A program made the position numbers and the translations under genes. This document shows positions 25,792 to 35,467 of a stretch of DNA of 55,849 nucleotides, piece by piece (the first letter of the stretch is position 1; each line of letters starts with the position of its first letter). This stretch comes from Verrucomicrobiota bacterium. GTDB taxonomy: Bacteria > Verrucomicrobiota > Verrucomicrobiia > Opitutales > UBA953. The notes under the pieces were generated by a model that saw only the letters and a program-made list of their open reading frames with translations, ran no database searches and was not told the DNA's origin. The stretch spans positions 1 through 55,849 of the forward strand of contig JAURFU010000005.1 of NCBI GenBank assembly GCA_030834165.1, given 5' to 3'.

Positions 25792-26250
25792 ATGGCAACG
25801 GACGTCGCGAAGATGAACGAGCGCTGGAAGAAGGGGTGCCTGCTCGTCTTCGTCGCCGCGCTCTGGCTGTTCCACATCACGACCGCTGTGTGGTTCGTGA
25901 CGCACAGCGAAACGACCGAAGCCGAGGTACTGAAGCGGGAGGAGCGTCTGTTCCCAGGCAAGCGCAAGGGTTGGGCCAACCTGCAAGTCTCCTATGTCCG
26001 GGCCGACGGAAAGACGGACATCACGACGGTGAGATGGCGCGTCACGCCGGCGCCGTCCGGAACGAAGATCCCGGTCTGGCGCGCCCGGTCCGGCCTGATC
26101 GAGGTCGGCCCGGCGAGCTGGGCCGAGGCCTTCTACGTCGAGACATTGATGGGATATCTCGCCCTCTTCATCGGGACCCTGCTGGGCGGCTACCTCGGCT
26201 TCGCCAAACTGAAGGCCCGCCTGAAGAAGCGCCAGGCGCGGAAGCCTTGA
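25792..26250 (+). CDS. Small membrane protein, DUF3592-like
   Basis: A 152-aa protein with two membrane helices (CLLVFVAALWLFHITTAVWFV and LMGYLALFIGTLLGGYLGF) that flank a short beta-rich domain with SYVRADGKTDITTVRW; this layout resembles DUF3592 proteins, whose function is unknown. The tail is strongly basic (KLKARLKKRQARK). It starts one base after the POT transporter gene; ATG at 25813 is an alternative start. It is convergent with xth, 3 bp apart. Confidence 0.7.
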   Translation: MATDVAKMNERWKKGCLLVFVAALWLFHITTAVWFVTHSETTEAEVLKREERLFPGKRKGWANLQVSYVRADGKTDITTVRWRVTPAPSGTKIPVWRARSGLIEVGPASWAEAFYVETLMGYLALFIGTLLGGYLGFAKLKARLKKRQARKP

Positions 26251-26253
26251 CCC

Positions 26254-27021
26254 TCAGAGCTCGGCCTGCACGCGCACGGACACCGGACAGTGGTCGGAGC
26301 CGGTGACCTTGTCGTGGATGTCCGGCTGCGAATACTTCAGGCCGTCGGAGGTCAGGCAGTAATCGAGGCGCCAGCCGATGTTCCGGGCACGGATGCCGGG
26401 GCGATACGACCACCAGCTGTAACGCTGCGCGAGCGTCGGGTTCTGGGCGCGGAAGGTGTCCGTGAAGCCGTGGTCGTCCAGCAGCTGGCCGAAGGACGTG
26501 CGTTCCTCGTCCGTGAAGCCGGCGTTGCGGCGGTTCGAGGCGGGATTAGCCAGGTCGATCTCGGCGTGCGCGACATTGAGGTCGCCGCAGACGACGACGG
26601 GCTTCTTCTTCGCGAGGCGGGCGAGGTACTTGCGGAAGTCGGCGTCCCACTGGAGACGATAGTCGAGGCGCTCGAGCTCGCGCTGCGAGTTCGGGACGTA
26701 GGCGCTGACGACGAAAAGCCCGTTGAACTCCGCCGTGACGACGCGCCCTTCGGGCGGATGGTCGCCGGGAAAATCGGTGGCGACGGAGAGCGGGGCGCGC
26801 TTGGAGAGCACCGCGGTGCCGGAATAGCCCTTCTTCTCCGCTTCGTGCCAGAACTGATGAGGGAAGGCCAGGCCGAGCGTCGAGGCGACGGCCGTCTCGC
26901 ACTTGGTCTCCTGCAGGCAGAGCACGTCCGGGTCGGCGGACGCGATGAACTCGCCGAGCCCCTTGCCGAGCGCCGAACGGACGCCGTTGACGTTCCAGGA
27001 AAAGATCTTCGCGTGACTCAC
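26254..27021 (-). CDS. xth: Exodeoxyribonuclease III
   Basis: Apurinic-site endonuclease and 3'-5' exonuclease for base-excision repair. The 255-aa protein has the family motifs KIFSWNVNGVRS, LCLQETKCE (metal-binding Glu), VCGDLNVAHAEIDLANP, SWWSYRPGIRARNIGWRLDY and the final SDHCPVSV with catalytic Asp-His. It starts with GTG (27021). The Pro/Ala-rich protein gene lies 7 bp upstream in the same direction. Confidence 0.95.
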   Translation of the reverse strand: MSHAKIFSWNVNGVRSALGKGLGEFIASADPDVLCLQETKCETAVASTLGLAFPHQFWHEAEKKGYSGTAVLSKRAPLSVATDFPGDHPPEGRVVTAEFNGLFVVSAYVPNSQRELERLDYRLQWDADFRKYLARLAKKKPVVVCGDLNVAHAEIDLANPASNRRNAGFTDEERTSFGQLLDDHGFTDTFRAQNPTLAQRYSWWSYRPGIRARNIGWRLDYCLTSDGLKYSQPDIHDKVTGSDHCPVSVRVQAEL

Positions 27022-27028
27022 GGGCCGG

Positions 27029-27916
27029 TCACTTGAAGAGCTGGTTGATCTTACGGTCGAGATCCTTGCCCTTTTCTTCGGCCTTGGCGGCCTCAGGCGT
27101 CACCGGCGCCGGAACGACCGGAGCGGTGGCGGCGGGAGCCGGGGCGGAAGGAGCAGCCGAAGGGCTGGCCGTAGGAGCCGCGGGCGCGGGCGGCGCCTCC
27201 AGCTCGGGAGCCTTGCGGCCGTAGAGCACGTCGATGCGCTGCGCGAGGGTGAGCGGACCTTTCGGCACGACGGCGACCGGGGCCGGGGCGACGGCGACGG
27301 GAGCGGACGGAGCAGGCACCGGGACGGGCGTGGCAGCGGGATAAGGGGAGTCGAACTTGGTGCCCTTGGCCACGAGTTCGGCGGCGCGCTTGCCGAGTTC
27401 GGCGGCGAAATCCGTGGCCGTGCTGGCGATCTCGAACTTCGCGCCCTTCGCCCGCACCTCGAGCTGACCATTGGGAAGGACGCGCGTGAGCTGCAGCACC
27501 GCGCCGGCTTCGAGCGCGAGATCCTGGGGCTTCTGGCCTTCGACGGGGACGGCCACCGTCGTGGTCTGCCTCACCTTGACGGCGGTCGGCCAGAGGACGA
27601 GGTGCCGGGAGATCGCGGCGAAATCGAGCGAGGGCTCGGCGGAAGAGCCGGCGGCCGCGGGGGCAGTCGAAACCGGTGCGCCAACGGGCTTGGCCGCGAC
27701 GGTCGGAGCCGGCGTGGCGGGCTTGGTCGGGTTCGGGGCGGGAGCCGCCGGGACCGGGGTCGCCCTCGTGAAGCGGGGGACAGGCTCGACCGGCGACGTG
27801 TCCGCGTCACCCCGCCGGACTTCGATCTGGAAGCTCGGGGTGAGGAACAGGATACCCGCGGCGCCGACGAGGGCGCCGAAGAGGAAGAGGAGCAGGCCTC
27901 GGAAGAAAGCAGCCAT
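27029..27916 (-). CDS. Membrane-anchored Pro/Ala-rich protein, 295 aa
   Basis: Unrecognised. An N-terminal membrane helix (GLLLFLFGALVGAAGILFL) is followed by a Pro/Ala-rich linker (about 40 to 90), a small folded domain (about 95 to 175, with HLVLWPTAVKVRQTTTVAV and LQLTRVLPNGQLEVRAKG), a second Pro/Ala linker and a charged C-terminal helix. The folded part may be an SH3-like domain on the periplasmic side. The long Pro/Ala linkers suggest it spans the periplasm. It lies between guaB and xth. Confidence 0.68.
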   Translation of the reverse strand: MAAFFRGLLLFLFGALVGAAGILFLTPSFQIEVRRGDADTSPVEPVPRFTRATPVPAAPAPNPTKPATPAPTVAAKPVGAPVSTAPAAAGSSAEPSLDFAAISRHLVLWPTAVKVRQTTTVAVPVEGQKPQDLALEAGAVLQLTRVLPNGQLEVRAKGAKFEIASTATDFAAELGKRAAELVAKGTKFDSPYPAATPVPVPAPSAPVAVAPAPVAVVPKGPLTLAQRIDVLYGRKAPELEAPPAPAAPTASPSAAPSAPAPAATAPVVPAPVTPEAAKAEEKGKDLDRKINQLFK

Positions 27917-27920
27917 GGGA

Positions 27921-29495
27921 TCAGGAGCCCGCCTTGATTTCGATCACGTCGTGCGGAGAGGCTTCGCGCTGACCCGCGGGCGTGATGCGGATGTAACGCG
28001 CGCGCCTGCGGTGCTCGGCGAGGTTGGCGGCGCCGAGGTAGCCGAGGCCGCTCTGGACGCCGCCGGCGAGGGTGCCGAGGACCTGGTCGACCGTGCCGGA
28101 GACTTCCTTGAGGGCTTCGATGCCTTCGGCGGCGACCTTGCTGAACTTGCCGCTGGAGGAATGTCCGTAGCGCGCGGCCGACCCCTTGCGCATGGCTTCG
28201 TGCGAACCCATGCCGCGGTATTCCTTATAGGTCTTGCCGTTGATCTCCATCAGCTTGCCCGGGGCTTCGCGCGAACCGGCGAGGAGGCCGCCGAGGATGA
28301 CCGCGTCGGCGAGCGTGAGCGCCTTGACGATGTCGCCGCTCTTGGTGATGCCGCCGTCGGCGAGGATCCGGACGCCCTTCCTGGCGGCGGCGCGGGAGGC
28401 GACGTAGAGCGCGGTGAGCTGCGGGATGCCGACGCCCGCGACGATGCGGGTCGTGCAGATGGAGCCGGGACCCTGGCCGATCTTGACGGTGTCGGCGCCG
28501 GCGGCGGCGAGGAACTCGACGCCTTCGCCGCTGGTCACGTTGCCGGCGATGAGGGTGAGGCCTTTGTGGGACTTGCGCAGAAGCCGGAGCGCATCACCCA
28601 CGCCCTTGGTGTGGCCATGGGCCGTCGAGATCGCGAGGGCGTCGGCGCCCTCGTCGACCAGCGCGCCGACGTGGGCGAGCAGGCGGTTACGGTCGATCTC
28701 GCCGTCGGCCGTGCGGGGGACCGAGACGGCGACGCCCACGCGGAGGCGGAAGTCGGCGTCGCGGGTCGGACGGACGTGCGCGCGGGATTCCTCGGAGATG
28801 CGCTCGATGTCGCTGAGCGTGAACAGGCCGCGGAGGCGGTTCTTGGCGTCGACGACGAGGAGCTTGTTCTGGCCGACGTGGTCGGAGAACTTGCGGTCGG
28901 CGGTGGCGATGGGGTCCTTGCCCAGGTCCTTCTCGGCGACGGTGAAGACCTTGTCGCGCGGGATCATGACGGCGACGACCTTGCGCTGGCCGTGGCGCTC
29001 CTTGACGGCGCTGCCGGGCAGGAGGCCGAGGAGCGTGCCGTCCTGGGCGGTGACGGGGAAGGTGCTGAAGGCGAGGCCGTCGCGCTCGATCCGCGCGAGG
29101 ACTTCGGCGATGGTGTCGTCGGCCGAGACGACGGCGGGGTCGCCGATCATGCCGTGGATGTGGTTCTTGACCCGGCGCACCTCGGCGACCTGGTCGGCCT
29201 CCCCCATGTTATAATGCAGGAGTCCGAGGCCGCCGTTGAGGGCCATCGCGATGGCCATGCGGTGTTCGGTGACCGTATCCATGTCGGAGGACACGATCGG
29301 CAGGGAAAGCGGGAGGGCGTCGGAGAGGGCCGAGTCGAGGCGGGTCATCCGGGGCAGGACCTCGGAGTAACGGGTGGCCAGAGAGACGTCGTCATACGTC
29401 AGGCCGAGTCCGGCGTTGGCGGGGAAGAAGTCGTCCGCGGACAGGTAGAAGCGTTCGTCGAGGGAAACGCGGCCCTTGGATTTCGAGGAGGCCAT
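27921..29495 (-). CDS. guaB: IMP dehydrogenase family enzyme (divergent)
   Basis: Barrel enzyme with CBS domains, 524 aa, most likely oxidising IMP to XMP for GMP synthesis. Visible: LTYDDVSL start, two CBS domains (about 117 to 225), catalytic C347 in [11 protein letters not shown], the active-site ADGGI strand, and the flap with ARYGH. Oddities: the NAD-site Asp is Ser ([10 protein letters not shown]), GIGPG has become GQGPG, and the usual flap segment GRVPYKG is replaced. A GuaB1-type GMP reductase is therefore possible. ATG at 29495 is set by the domain; the frame extends upstream into the menC promoter area. Confidence 0.85.
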   Translation of the reverse strand: MASSKSKGRVSLDERFYLSADDFFPANAGLGLTYDDVSLATRYSEVLPRMTRLDSALSDALPLSLPIVSSDMDTVTEHRMAIAMALNGGLGLLHYNMGEADQVAEVRRVKNHIHGMIGDPAVVSADDTIAEVLARIERDGLAFSTFPVTAQDGTLLGLLPGSAVKERHGQRKVVAVMIPRDKVFTVAEKDLGKDPIATADRKFSDHVGQNKLLVVDAKNRLRGLFTLSDIERISEESRAHVRPTRDADFRLRVGVAVSVPRTADGEIDRNRLLAHVGALVDEGADALAISTAHGHTKGVGDALRLLRKSHKGLTLIAGNVTSGEGVEFLAAAGADTVKIGQGPGSICTTRIVAGVGIPQLTALYVASRAAARKGVRILADGGITKSGDIVKALTLADAVILGGLLAGSREAPGKLMEINGKTYKEYRGMGSHEAMRKGSAARYGHSSSGKFSKVAAEGIEALKEVSGTVDQVLGTLAGGVQSGLGYLGAANLAEHRRRARYIRITPAGQREASPHDVIEIKAGS

Positions 29496-29579
29496 GAGTG
29501 GTCGGTTTCCCCAAAGGGTGTTAGGCACCCCCCCGCAGGGTGGCAAATTGATTTTGCGGATTAGGGGCAATTGCCGACG

Positions 29580-30539
29580 ATGGTCGGGATGAACGGCGGA
29601 AATTTCGACTTTCTGAGGGTGCGACGCCGCTTCCGGCAACCGATCGCGACGGGGCACGGCGCCGTCGAATCCGTGGACCGCGTCCTGCTGCGGACGGAAG
29701 ACGAAGCCGGGGTCGGCTTCGGCGAGGCCGCGCCCTGGCCCGGCTTCCCGACCGAAGACTGCGACGCCATCGTCGAGGCCCTGCGCTCCGCCCGGGGAAA
29801 TCTCTCGCACCTACGGGCCAGCGTCGCGGCCTCGCGCGGTTCCCTGCCTTGCCTTGCCGCCGCCCTCTCCTCCTGCGCGCACTGGGGCGAGATCGAAGCC
29901 TTCACGGGCGCCCTGCCCTGCGCCGGCCTGCTGATCAAGCCTACCGCCGAAGGACTGGCTGAAAAAATCGGGGCCGGCTTCCGCACGCTGAAGCTCAAGA
30001 TCGCGGGCGACACCCTGCCGACGACGATCCGCGCCTTGATCGCGAAGGCGCCGGCCGGGATCCGTTTCCGCCTGGACGCGAACGGCGGGCTTTCGCTCGA
30101 GCAGGCGCGGGCCTGGACGGAGTTCGCCCGCTCCCAGGAGAAGGTGGAATTCCTCGAGCAGCCTCTTCCCGTCGGACATCCGGGCTACGCCTCGCTCGGC
30201 GCCGACAAGGTCGCGCTCGACGAATCGTTCCACACGCCCGGCGGCGTCGACTGGCCGGGGACCGTCGTCGTGAAGCCGGCGCTCGCCGGCGACTGGGATG
30301 AATTCCTCCGCTGGCGACGAGGGCACGCGGGAAGCGTCGTCTACTCCTCCTGCTTCGAGACCGCGTTCGGCCGTCAGGCCGCGCTCTGGCTCGCCGCGCA
30401 GGATCCTGCGGCCGGCGCGGTCGGCTTCGACACCTTGGGTCGCTTCGAGATGGACGGACGCGACCGCCACGAGCCCGGACCGACGGCGCGCGGACGGCTC
30501 GACGTCCGCTGGCACGAACTCTGGAAGGAGATGACATGA
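29580..30539 (+). CDS. menC: o-Succinylbenzoate synthase
   Basis: Enolase-superfamily dehydratase of menaquinone synthesis. About 319 aa. The capping domain begins [18 protein letters not shown]; the barrel shows the catalytic lysine pair region LKLKIAG, metal ligands in DANGG, EQPLP and LDES, and the second lysine in VVVKPALAG. Starts at TTG 29571, ATG 29580 or ATG 29589 are all possible; none has a clear ribosome site. It overlaps menE by four bases (ATGA). menD, menF, menB and menA are not in the window. Confidence 0.88.
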   Translation: MVGMNGGNFDFLRVRRRFRQPIATGHGAVESVDRVLLRTEDEAGVGFGEAAPWPGFPTEDCDAIVEALRSARGNLSHLRASVAASRGSLPCLAAALSSCAHWGEIEAFTGALPCAGLLIKPTAEGLAEKIGAGFRTLKLKIAGDTLPTTIRALIAKAPAGIRFRLDANGGLSLEQARAWTEFARSQEKVEFLEQPLPVGHPGYASLGADKVALDESFHTPGGVDWPGTVVVKPALAGDWDEFLRWRRGHAGSVVYSSCFETAFGRQAALWLAAQDPAAGAVGFDTLGRFEMDGRDRHEPGPTARGRLDVRWHELWKEMT

Positions 30540-31741
30540 GCGCCGTCGCGGTCTTCCATGCGGACCACGCGGAGCACCTGCGCGAGGCGCTGCGCGCGCA
30601 CGACGCCGGCCTGCCGGTCTTCCTCGGCAATCCGCATTGGGCGGACGCCGAACGCACGGAGGCCGGGCGTCAGCTCCCGAAGGGCACGCGGATCCTCGGG
30701 ACGACGCTCGAGGCGCGCGGTCTCGGCACCTGCGACTGGCCCTTGAACTGGCGCGGACGCGTGATGATCCCCACCGGCGGCACCGGCGGAAAGGTGAAGT
30801 TCATCATCCACTCCGCGGAGACCCTGCGCGCCGCCGCCTTCGCCCTGCGCGACGCGTTGGTCGCACGCGGCCATTCGCCGGTGCTGCATGGCGTGACGTG
30901 CACGCCGCCGTGGCATGTCAGCGGCTTCATGCCCGCCGTGCGCGCGCGCCTCACGGGCGGACGTCATGTCGTCCTCGACGGACGCTTCCGCGAAGAGAAC
31001 GCCCTGCCCTCCGTCGGCCTGCCGGAGAACGGGACGAAGATCATCTCGCTCGTGCCCGCGCAGCTCTCCCGCCTGCTCGCGCGCGCGGACGGCGAAGCGT
31101 GGCTGCGCGGCTTCGACGTCGTCCTGCTCGGCGGATCGGCGGTGCCGGCGCCGGTGCTCGCGGAGATCCGGGCTCGGCGCCTGCCCGTCTTCCTCACTTA
31201 TGGCGCGACCGAGACCGCGGCGGCATGCGCGCTCTGCCCGCCTGAAAAAATCTGGGGCGGTGCATCCGTCCGCGGCGCGCCTTTGCCCGGCGTACGCTTC
31301 ACGACGAACGTCGAAGGCGTCGTCGCGATCGCGACGGCTTCGCTCGGACTCGGGGTCTGGCCCGACGGCCCGCTGACGCATCCTTGGGTCAGCGGCGACC
31401 GCGGCGACGTAGCCGCGGATGGCAGCGTGCAGATCTCCGGCCGCGCGGATCGCGTGATCGTGACCGGCGGAGAAAAGGTCGACCCCGCGCGCGTCGAACA
31501 GGTGCTGCTCGCCGCCGGCCTGGTCCGCGAAGCGCTCGTGCTCGGGATGGCCGACGCCACCTGGGGCGAAGTCGTCGTCGCCTGCGTCGTCGCCGGCCCC
31601 GAGACCGAAGCCGCCTTGCGCAAGGCCTGCGAGACGCTGGAACCCGCGGCGAGGCCGCGACGTTACGCCTTCGTGCCCGTCATGCCGACGAACGCGAGCG
31701 GCAAGCCGGACCGGGCGGCGATCGCGAAGCTGACCGCTTAG
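30536..31741 (+). CDS. menE: o-Succinylbenzoate-CoA ligase
   Basis: Acyl-adenylate enzyme that activates o-succinylbenzoate to its CoA ester. At 401 aa it is shorter than typical MenE. The phosphate loop is [11 protein letters not shown] instead of the usual SGTTGxPK, with [17 protein letters not shown] and the C-terminal NASGKPDR lysine. Its place directly after menC, with overlapping start, supports the assignment. Its TAG stop overlaps the convergent kdsA stop. Confidence 0.88.
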   Translation: MSAVAVFHADHAEHLREALRAHDAGLPVFLGNPHWADAERTEAGRQLPKGTRILGTTLEARGLGTCDWPLNWRGRVMIPTGGTGGKVKFIIHSAETLRAAAFALRDALVARGHSPVLHGVTCTPPWHVSGFMPAVRARLTGGRHVVLDGRFREENALPSVGLPENGTKIISLVPAQLSRLLARADGEAWLRGFDVVLLGGSAVPAPVLAEIRARRLPVFLTYGATETAAACALCPPEKIWGGASVRGAPLPGVRFTTNVEGVVAIATASLGLGVWPDGPLTHPWVSGDRGDVAADGSVQISGRADRVIVTGGEKVDPARVEQVLLAAGLVREALVLGMADATWGEVVVACVVAGPETEAALRKACETLEPAARPRRYAFVPVMPTNASGKPDRAAIAKLTA

Positions 31742-32532
31742 GCGCGGACGGCTTTCCAGACGCGCAGGCAGGATTCCACGAGGGCGGGGAATTCCGCGAG
31801 CGGCACCTGCGAAGGGCCGTCGGAGATCGCCTTCTTCGGCTCCGGATGCGTCTCCATGAAGAGACCATCGGCGCCGGCGGCGAGGGCCGCCTTGGCGAGG
31901 ACCGGGACGTATTCACGCTGGCCGCCGGAGGAGCCGCCCGCGGCGCCGGGGAGCTGCACCGCGTGGGTGGCGTCCATGATCGTCGGGTGACCGAAGCCGG
32001 CCATGACCGGGAAGGAGCGCATGTCGACGACCAGGTTCTGGTAGCCGAAGGTCGTGCCGCGGTCGGTCTGCCAGATCTCGGCGGCCTTGGCGCCTTCGAG
32101 CTTGTCGACGACGAAGCGCATCTCGAACGGCGAGAGGAACTGGCCCTTCTTCACGTTGACGACCTTGCCGGTCTTGGCGGCCGCGACGAGGAGGTCGGTC
32201 TGGCGGCACATGAACGCCGGAATCTGCAGCACGTCGACGACCTTGCCGACCGCTTCGCACTGCTCAGGGCCGTGGATGTCGGTCAGCACCTTGAAGCCGT
32301 AGTCCTTCTTCACCATCGCGAGGAGATCGAGGCCGGCCTGCATGCCGGGGCCGCGGTCGCCGGAGAGCGAGGTGCGGTTGGCCTTGTCGTAGGAGCCCTT
32401 GAAGATGATGTTCAGCTCCGGATGACGGGCGGCCAGGGCCTTGAGCTCCGTGGCGACCGTCCGGCAGTTGGACTCCGATTCGAGGGAGCAAGGTCCGGCG
32501 ATGAGGAGCAGGCGGCGCTTATCGTGCAGCAT
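31738..32532 (-). CDS. kdsA: 3-Deoxy-8-phosphooctulonate synthase
   Basis: Makes Kdo-8-phosphate from PEP and arabinose-5-phosphate, the first committed step of the LPS inner-core sugar. The 264-aa protein shows [32 protein letters not shown]-like segment [38 protein letters not shown] and [10 protein letters not shown]. The Cys in FMCRQTDLL hints at a metal-dependent form, but this needs checking. It shows that the organism has a Kdo-containing outer membrane. Convergent with menE. Confidence 0.95.
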   Translation of the reverse strand: MLHDKRRLLLIAGPCSLESESNCRTVATELKALAARHPELNIIFKGSYDKANRTSLSGDRGPGMQAGLDLLAMVKKDYGFKVLTDIHGPEQCEAVGKVVDVLQIPAFMCRQTDLLVAAAKTGKVVNVKKGQFLSPFEMRFVVDKLEGAKAAEIWQTDRGTTFGYQNLVVDMRSFPVMAGFGHPTIMDATHAVQLPGAAGGSSGGQREYVPVLAKAALAAGADGLFMETHPEPKKAISDGPSQVPLAEFPALVESCLRVWKAVRA

Positions 32533-32581
32533 GCGGCACGATAGGACGGACGGAGCCCGCAGGGCGAGCCGTAAGGAGCGC

Positions 32582-34303
32582 TCAGCGGCCGAGCCAGCGG
32601 AGCACTTCGGGCAGCGGGCGCGTATTGAGCACCTGCTCCGGCGTCAGCCAGCCCTTGCGGGCGATGCGCACGCCGTGGGCGGCGAAGGCCAGCTGCTCGG
32701 TGTCGTGGGCGTCCGGATTGATGGAGCAGAGCACGCCCTTCTCGGCGGCGCGGCGCCACCAGCGCCAGTCGAGGTCGAGGCGCCACGGGTTGGCGTTGAG
32801 CTCGATGATCGTGTCGTTGGCCGCGGCGGCGTCGATGACCTTGGCGATGTCCACCTCGTAGGGCTCGCGCTTGTTGAGCAGGCGGCCGGTGAGGTGGCCG
32901 ATCATGTCGACGTGCTCGTTCTCGATGGCCTTGATGATGCGCGCCGTCTGGGCGTCGCGCTCCAAGGTGAAGAGGTTGTGCACCGACGCCACGACGAAGT
33001 CCAGGCGGGCGAGGACATCGTCGGTGAAGTCGAGGGCGCCGTCCTTGAGGATGTCGACCTCGCTGCCGGCGAGCACGCGGACGCGGTACTTCTCCGAAGC
33101 GTTGAGCTTGGCGATGTCCTCGAGCTGCTTCGCGAGGCGGGCCTCGTCGAGGCCGCCGGCCTGGAAGCTGGATTTCGAGTGATCGGAGATGCCGAGATAT
33201 TCCCATCCGTGGGCTTCGGCCGCGGCGGCCATCTGGTCGAGCGTGTGGTCGCCGTCGGACTCCGTGGTGTGGTTATGGAAGACGCCGCGCAGGTCGGCGA
33301 GGGAGACGAGGTCGGGCAAGGCGCCGGCCTCGGCGGCGTCGATCTCGCCGTTGCCTTCGCGCAGTTCCGGCGGGATCCACGGCAGGCCGAGCGCGCGGAA
33401 GACCTCTTCCTCGCTGGTCGCGCCGGGCGCGGGGGTCTTCTCGTCGACGGACTTGAAGCCCCACTCGCTCATGCTGAGCCCGCGGCCGAGCGCGCGGTGG
33501 CGCATGGCGACGTTGTGCTCCTTGGAGCCGGTGAAGTGGTGGAGCGCGAAATAGAACTGTTCGGCCGGGACGACGCGGAGGTCGGCCTGGAGTCCGTTCT
33601 CGAAGCGCACGCTGGACTTCGTGTCGCCGTGGGCGGTGACCTCCTTCACGCCGGGATAGGCGACGAACCAGTCCATGATCGGCTTCGGTTCGGACGAGGC
33701 CACGAGGAAGTCGAGGTCGCCGACCGTCTCGCGGGCGCGGCGGAGCGAACCGGCGGACTCGGCGAGCGAGACCTGCGGCAGCGCGCGGAGGCCGGCGAGG
33801 ATCGGCTCGGCGATGGCGGCCGCCTCGTACCAGCGGTGACGCTTGCCGTAGGCGATGCGGTTCTTGATGCCCTCGAGGATCTTCTCCTGGGTCTTCGCGC
33901 CGAAGCCCTTCAGCTCGGCGACGGCGCCGGCTTCGCAGACCTCCTTGAGCTTCGCGAGGTCTTCGACGGCGAGCTGCGTCCAGAGCGCGCGGACCTTCTT
34001 CGGTCCGAGGCCGGGGATCTGCATGACCTCGAGGAGGCCGGCGGGGATGGAAGCCTTGAGCTTCTGGTGGAACGGCAGGACGCCGTCGCGACGGAGCGTC
34101 GTGATCTTGTCGACGAGCGCTTCGCCCAGGCCGGGGATCTCGGCGAGCTTGCCGCCGTCGATGAGTTCGCCGAGGTCTTCGGTGAGGTTCTCGAGGATGC
34201 GGGCGCCCGCGGAGTAGGCGCGGATCTTGAACGGGTTCTCGCCCGTCAGCTCCATGAAGGTGGCGATCTCGTCGAGGACGCCCGCGATGTCGTTCTTCTC
34301 CAT
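32582..34303 (-). CDS. polX: DNA polymerase X with PHP domain
   Basis: Bacterial family X repair polymerase, about 573 aa. N-terminal HhH segments ([41 protein letters not shown]), a palm domain with [19 protein letters not shown] holding two catalytic Asp, and a C-terminal PHP phosphoesterase ([38 protein letters not shown]) which gives 3'-5' exonuclease activity. ATG at 34303 overlaps the gmk stop (TGATG); GTG one codon earlier is possible. Confidence 0.94.
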   Translation of the reverse strand: MEKNDIAGVLDEIATFMELTGENPFKIRAYSAGARILENLTEDLGELIDGGKLAEIPGLGEALVDKITTLRRDGVLPFHQKLKASIPAGLLEVMQIPGLGPKKVRALWTQLAVEDLAKLKEVCEAGAVAELKGFGAKTQEKILEGIKNRIAYGKRHRWYEAAAIAEPILAGLRALPQVSLAESAGSLRRARETVGDLDFLVASSEPKPIMDWFVAYPGVKEVTAHGDTKSSVRFENGLQADLRVVPAEQFYFALHHFTGSKEHNVAMRHRALGRGLSMSEWGFKSVDEKTPAPGATSEEEVFRALGLPWIPPELREGNGEIDAAEAGALPDLVSLADLRGVFHNHTTESDGDHTLDQMAAAAEAHGWEYLGISDHSKSSFQAGGLDEARLAKQLEDIAKLNASEKYRVRVLAGSEVDILKDGALDFTDDVLARLDFVVASVHNLFTLERDAQTARIIKAIENEHVDMIGHLTGRLLNKREPYEVDIAKVIDAAAANDTIIELNANPWRLDLDWRWWRRAAEKGVLCSINPDAHDTEQLAFAAHGVRIARKGWLTPEQVLNTRPLPEVLRWLGR

Positions 34304-34896
34304 CACGGACGGCGGGCCTTCTCGGCGAGGTAGATGGACTGCAAGGCGGTGAAATCCGCCTCACGGCTGCCGCTTTCGATGACGTGCTGATAGGAGCCCG
34401 CGTGCCGGAGCTCCTCTTCGGCGGCGGCGACGCGACGGTCGATCTCATCGGCCGGGTCGGTGCCGCGGCCGGTGAGGCGGCGGCGGAGTTCGGCGCGGTC
34501 GCTGACGCGGATGAAGACCGTGACGAGGGAGGCGGCGAGGCGCGGATCGGCGGCGCCCTTGGCGCGGATCGTGGCGGCGCCCTGGACGTCGACGTTCAGG
34601 AGCGCGTCGAAACCCGCGCCGAGATGCGCGGCGACGTCGGCCGCGCGCGGGCCGTAAAGATTGCCGTGGACGTGCGCGTGTTCGAGGAACACGCCGGCCG
34701 CGACCTGGGCTTCGAAGCTCGCGCGGTCGAGGAAATGGTAGTCGACGCCGTCGGCTTCGCCGGGACGCGGGGCGCGCGTGGTGCAGGTGATCACGCGACG
34801 GATGGCCTGCGGGTAGGCTTCGGTCAGGCGCGAGCAGAGCGTGGTCTTGCCGCTGCCGGCGGGGCCCGAGACGACGATGAGGAGCGCCCGGCTCAC
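34303..34896 (-). CDS. gmk: Guanylate kinase
   Basis: Phosphorylates GMP to GDP. About 197 aa: P-loop VVSGPAGSGKTTL, the GMP-binding RVITCTTRAPRPGEADGVDYHF, GNLYGP, and LLNVDVQGA with the catalytic Asp. Start is GTG at 34896, overlapping the stop of the upstream membrane protein gene (GTGA). The frame extends upstream without homology. It pairs functionally with the guaB-type gene 5 kb away. Confidence 0.95.
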   Translation of the reverse strand: MSRALLIVVSGPAGSGKTTLCSRLTEAYPQAIRRVITCTTRAPRPGEADGVDYHFLDRASFEAQVAAGVFLEHAHVHGNLYGPRAADVAAHLGAGFDALLNVDVQGAATIRAKGAADPRLAASLVTVFIRVSDRAELRRRLTGRGTDPADEIDRRVAAAEEELRHAGSYQHVIESGSREADFTALQSIYLAEKARRP

Positions 34897-35432
34897 GGCA
34901 GGAGGAAGGACTGCGCCACGCAGGCGAGGCCGAGGAGCAGGCTCAGGCCGCCGACGACGTAGCGGCGGCCGGAAGTCGCGAGGACCCAGTCGCACTGTCG
35001 GCCGAAGACAGGCGGCGAACAGGCCCACCAGAACCCGAAGAGCACCAGCACGCCGTAGCTGACGGAGGCGTCCAGCAGGCTGTGCGGCAGCTGACGATAA
35101 CCCGCGTCGAGGGTGGCGCGGGCGGTGAAGAGCATCAGCGCGCCGAGGGCGCGCACCGACAGGAAGTCGGGCATGTAGGCGAAGGTCGCCAGGCTGGCGC
35201 CGATGAAGACGGCGACCACCGGCAGGCGCGGCAGCCCGGCGAGATCCGCCTCGGGCAGGTTCATGAGCCACCAGGCGAACCAAGCGGTCGCGGCCAGGCC
35301 GAGGAGGTAAGTCGCGCCCTTGGAACGGCGGAACGTACGCAGCACCTGCGAGTCGGTGACGATCAGCCAGCCGGCCAGAAGCAGGAGGACGGCGAGCGCG
35401 TAGTAAGCTTGGGCGAGGGTCACGACTCCCAT
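34893..35432 (-). CDS. Integral membrane protein, about 179 aa
   Basis: Unrecognised protein with about five membrane helices and almost no soluble part. Sequence features: AYYALAVLLLLAGWLIV, YLLGLAATAWFAWWLM, FIGASLATFAYM and the last helix GGLSLLLGLACVAQSFL. ATG at 35432 has a GGGGAG-type leader. Its stop overlaps the gmk start. Codon use is normal. Confidence 0.75.
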   Translation of the reverse strand: MGVVTLAQAYYALAVLLLLAGWLIVTDSQVLRTFRRSKGATYLLGLAATAWFAWWLMNLPEADLAGLPRLPVVAVFIGASLATFAYMPDFLSVRALGALMLFTARATLDAGYRQLPHSLLDASVSYGVLVLFGFWWACSPPVFGRQCDWVLATSGRRYVVGGLSLLLGLACVAQSFLLP

Positions 35433-35467
35433 TAGGAGGCTCCCCTCGTCCGAGGCAACCCGTAGGT

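Noticed and set aside
27471-29564. 697-codon plus-strand frame over guaB
   Set aside because: Shadow frame with repetitive charged sequence; guaB motifs are on the minus strand.
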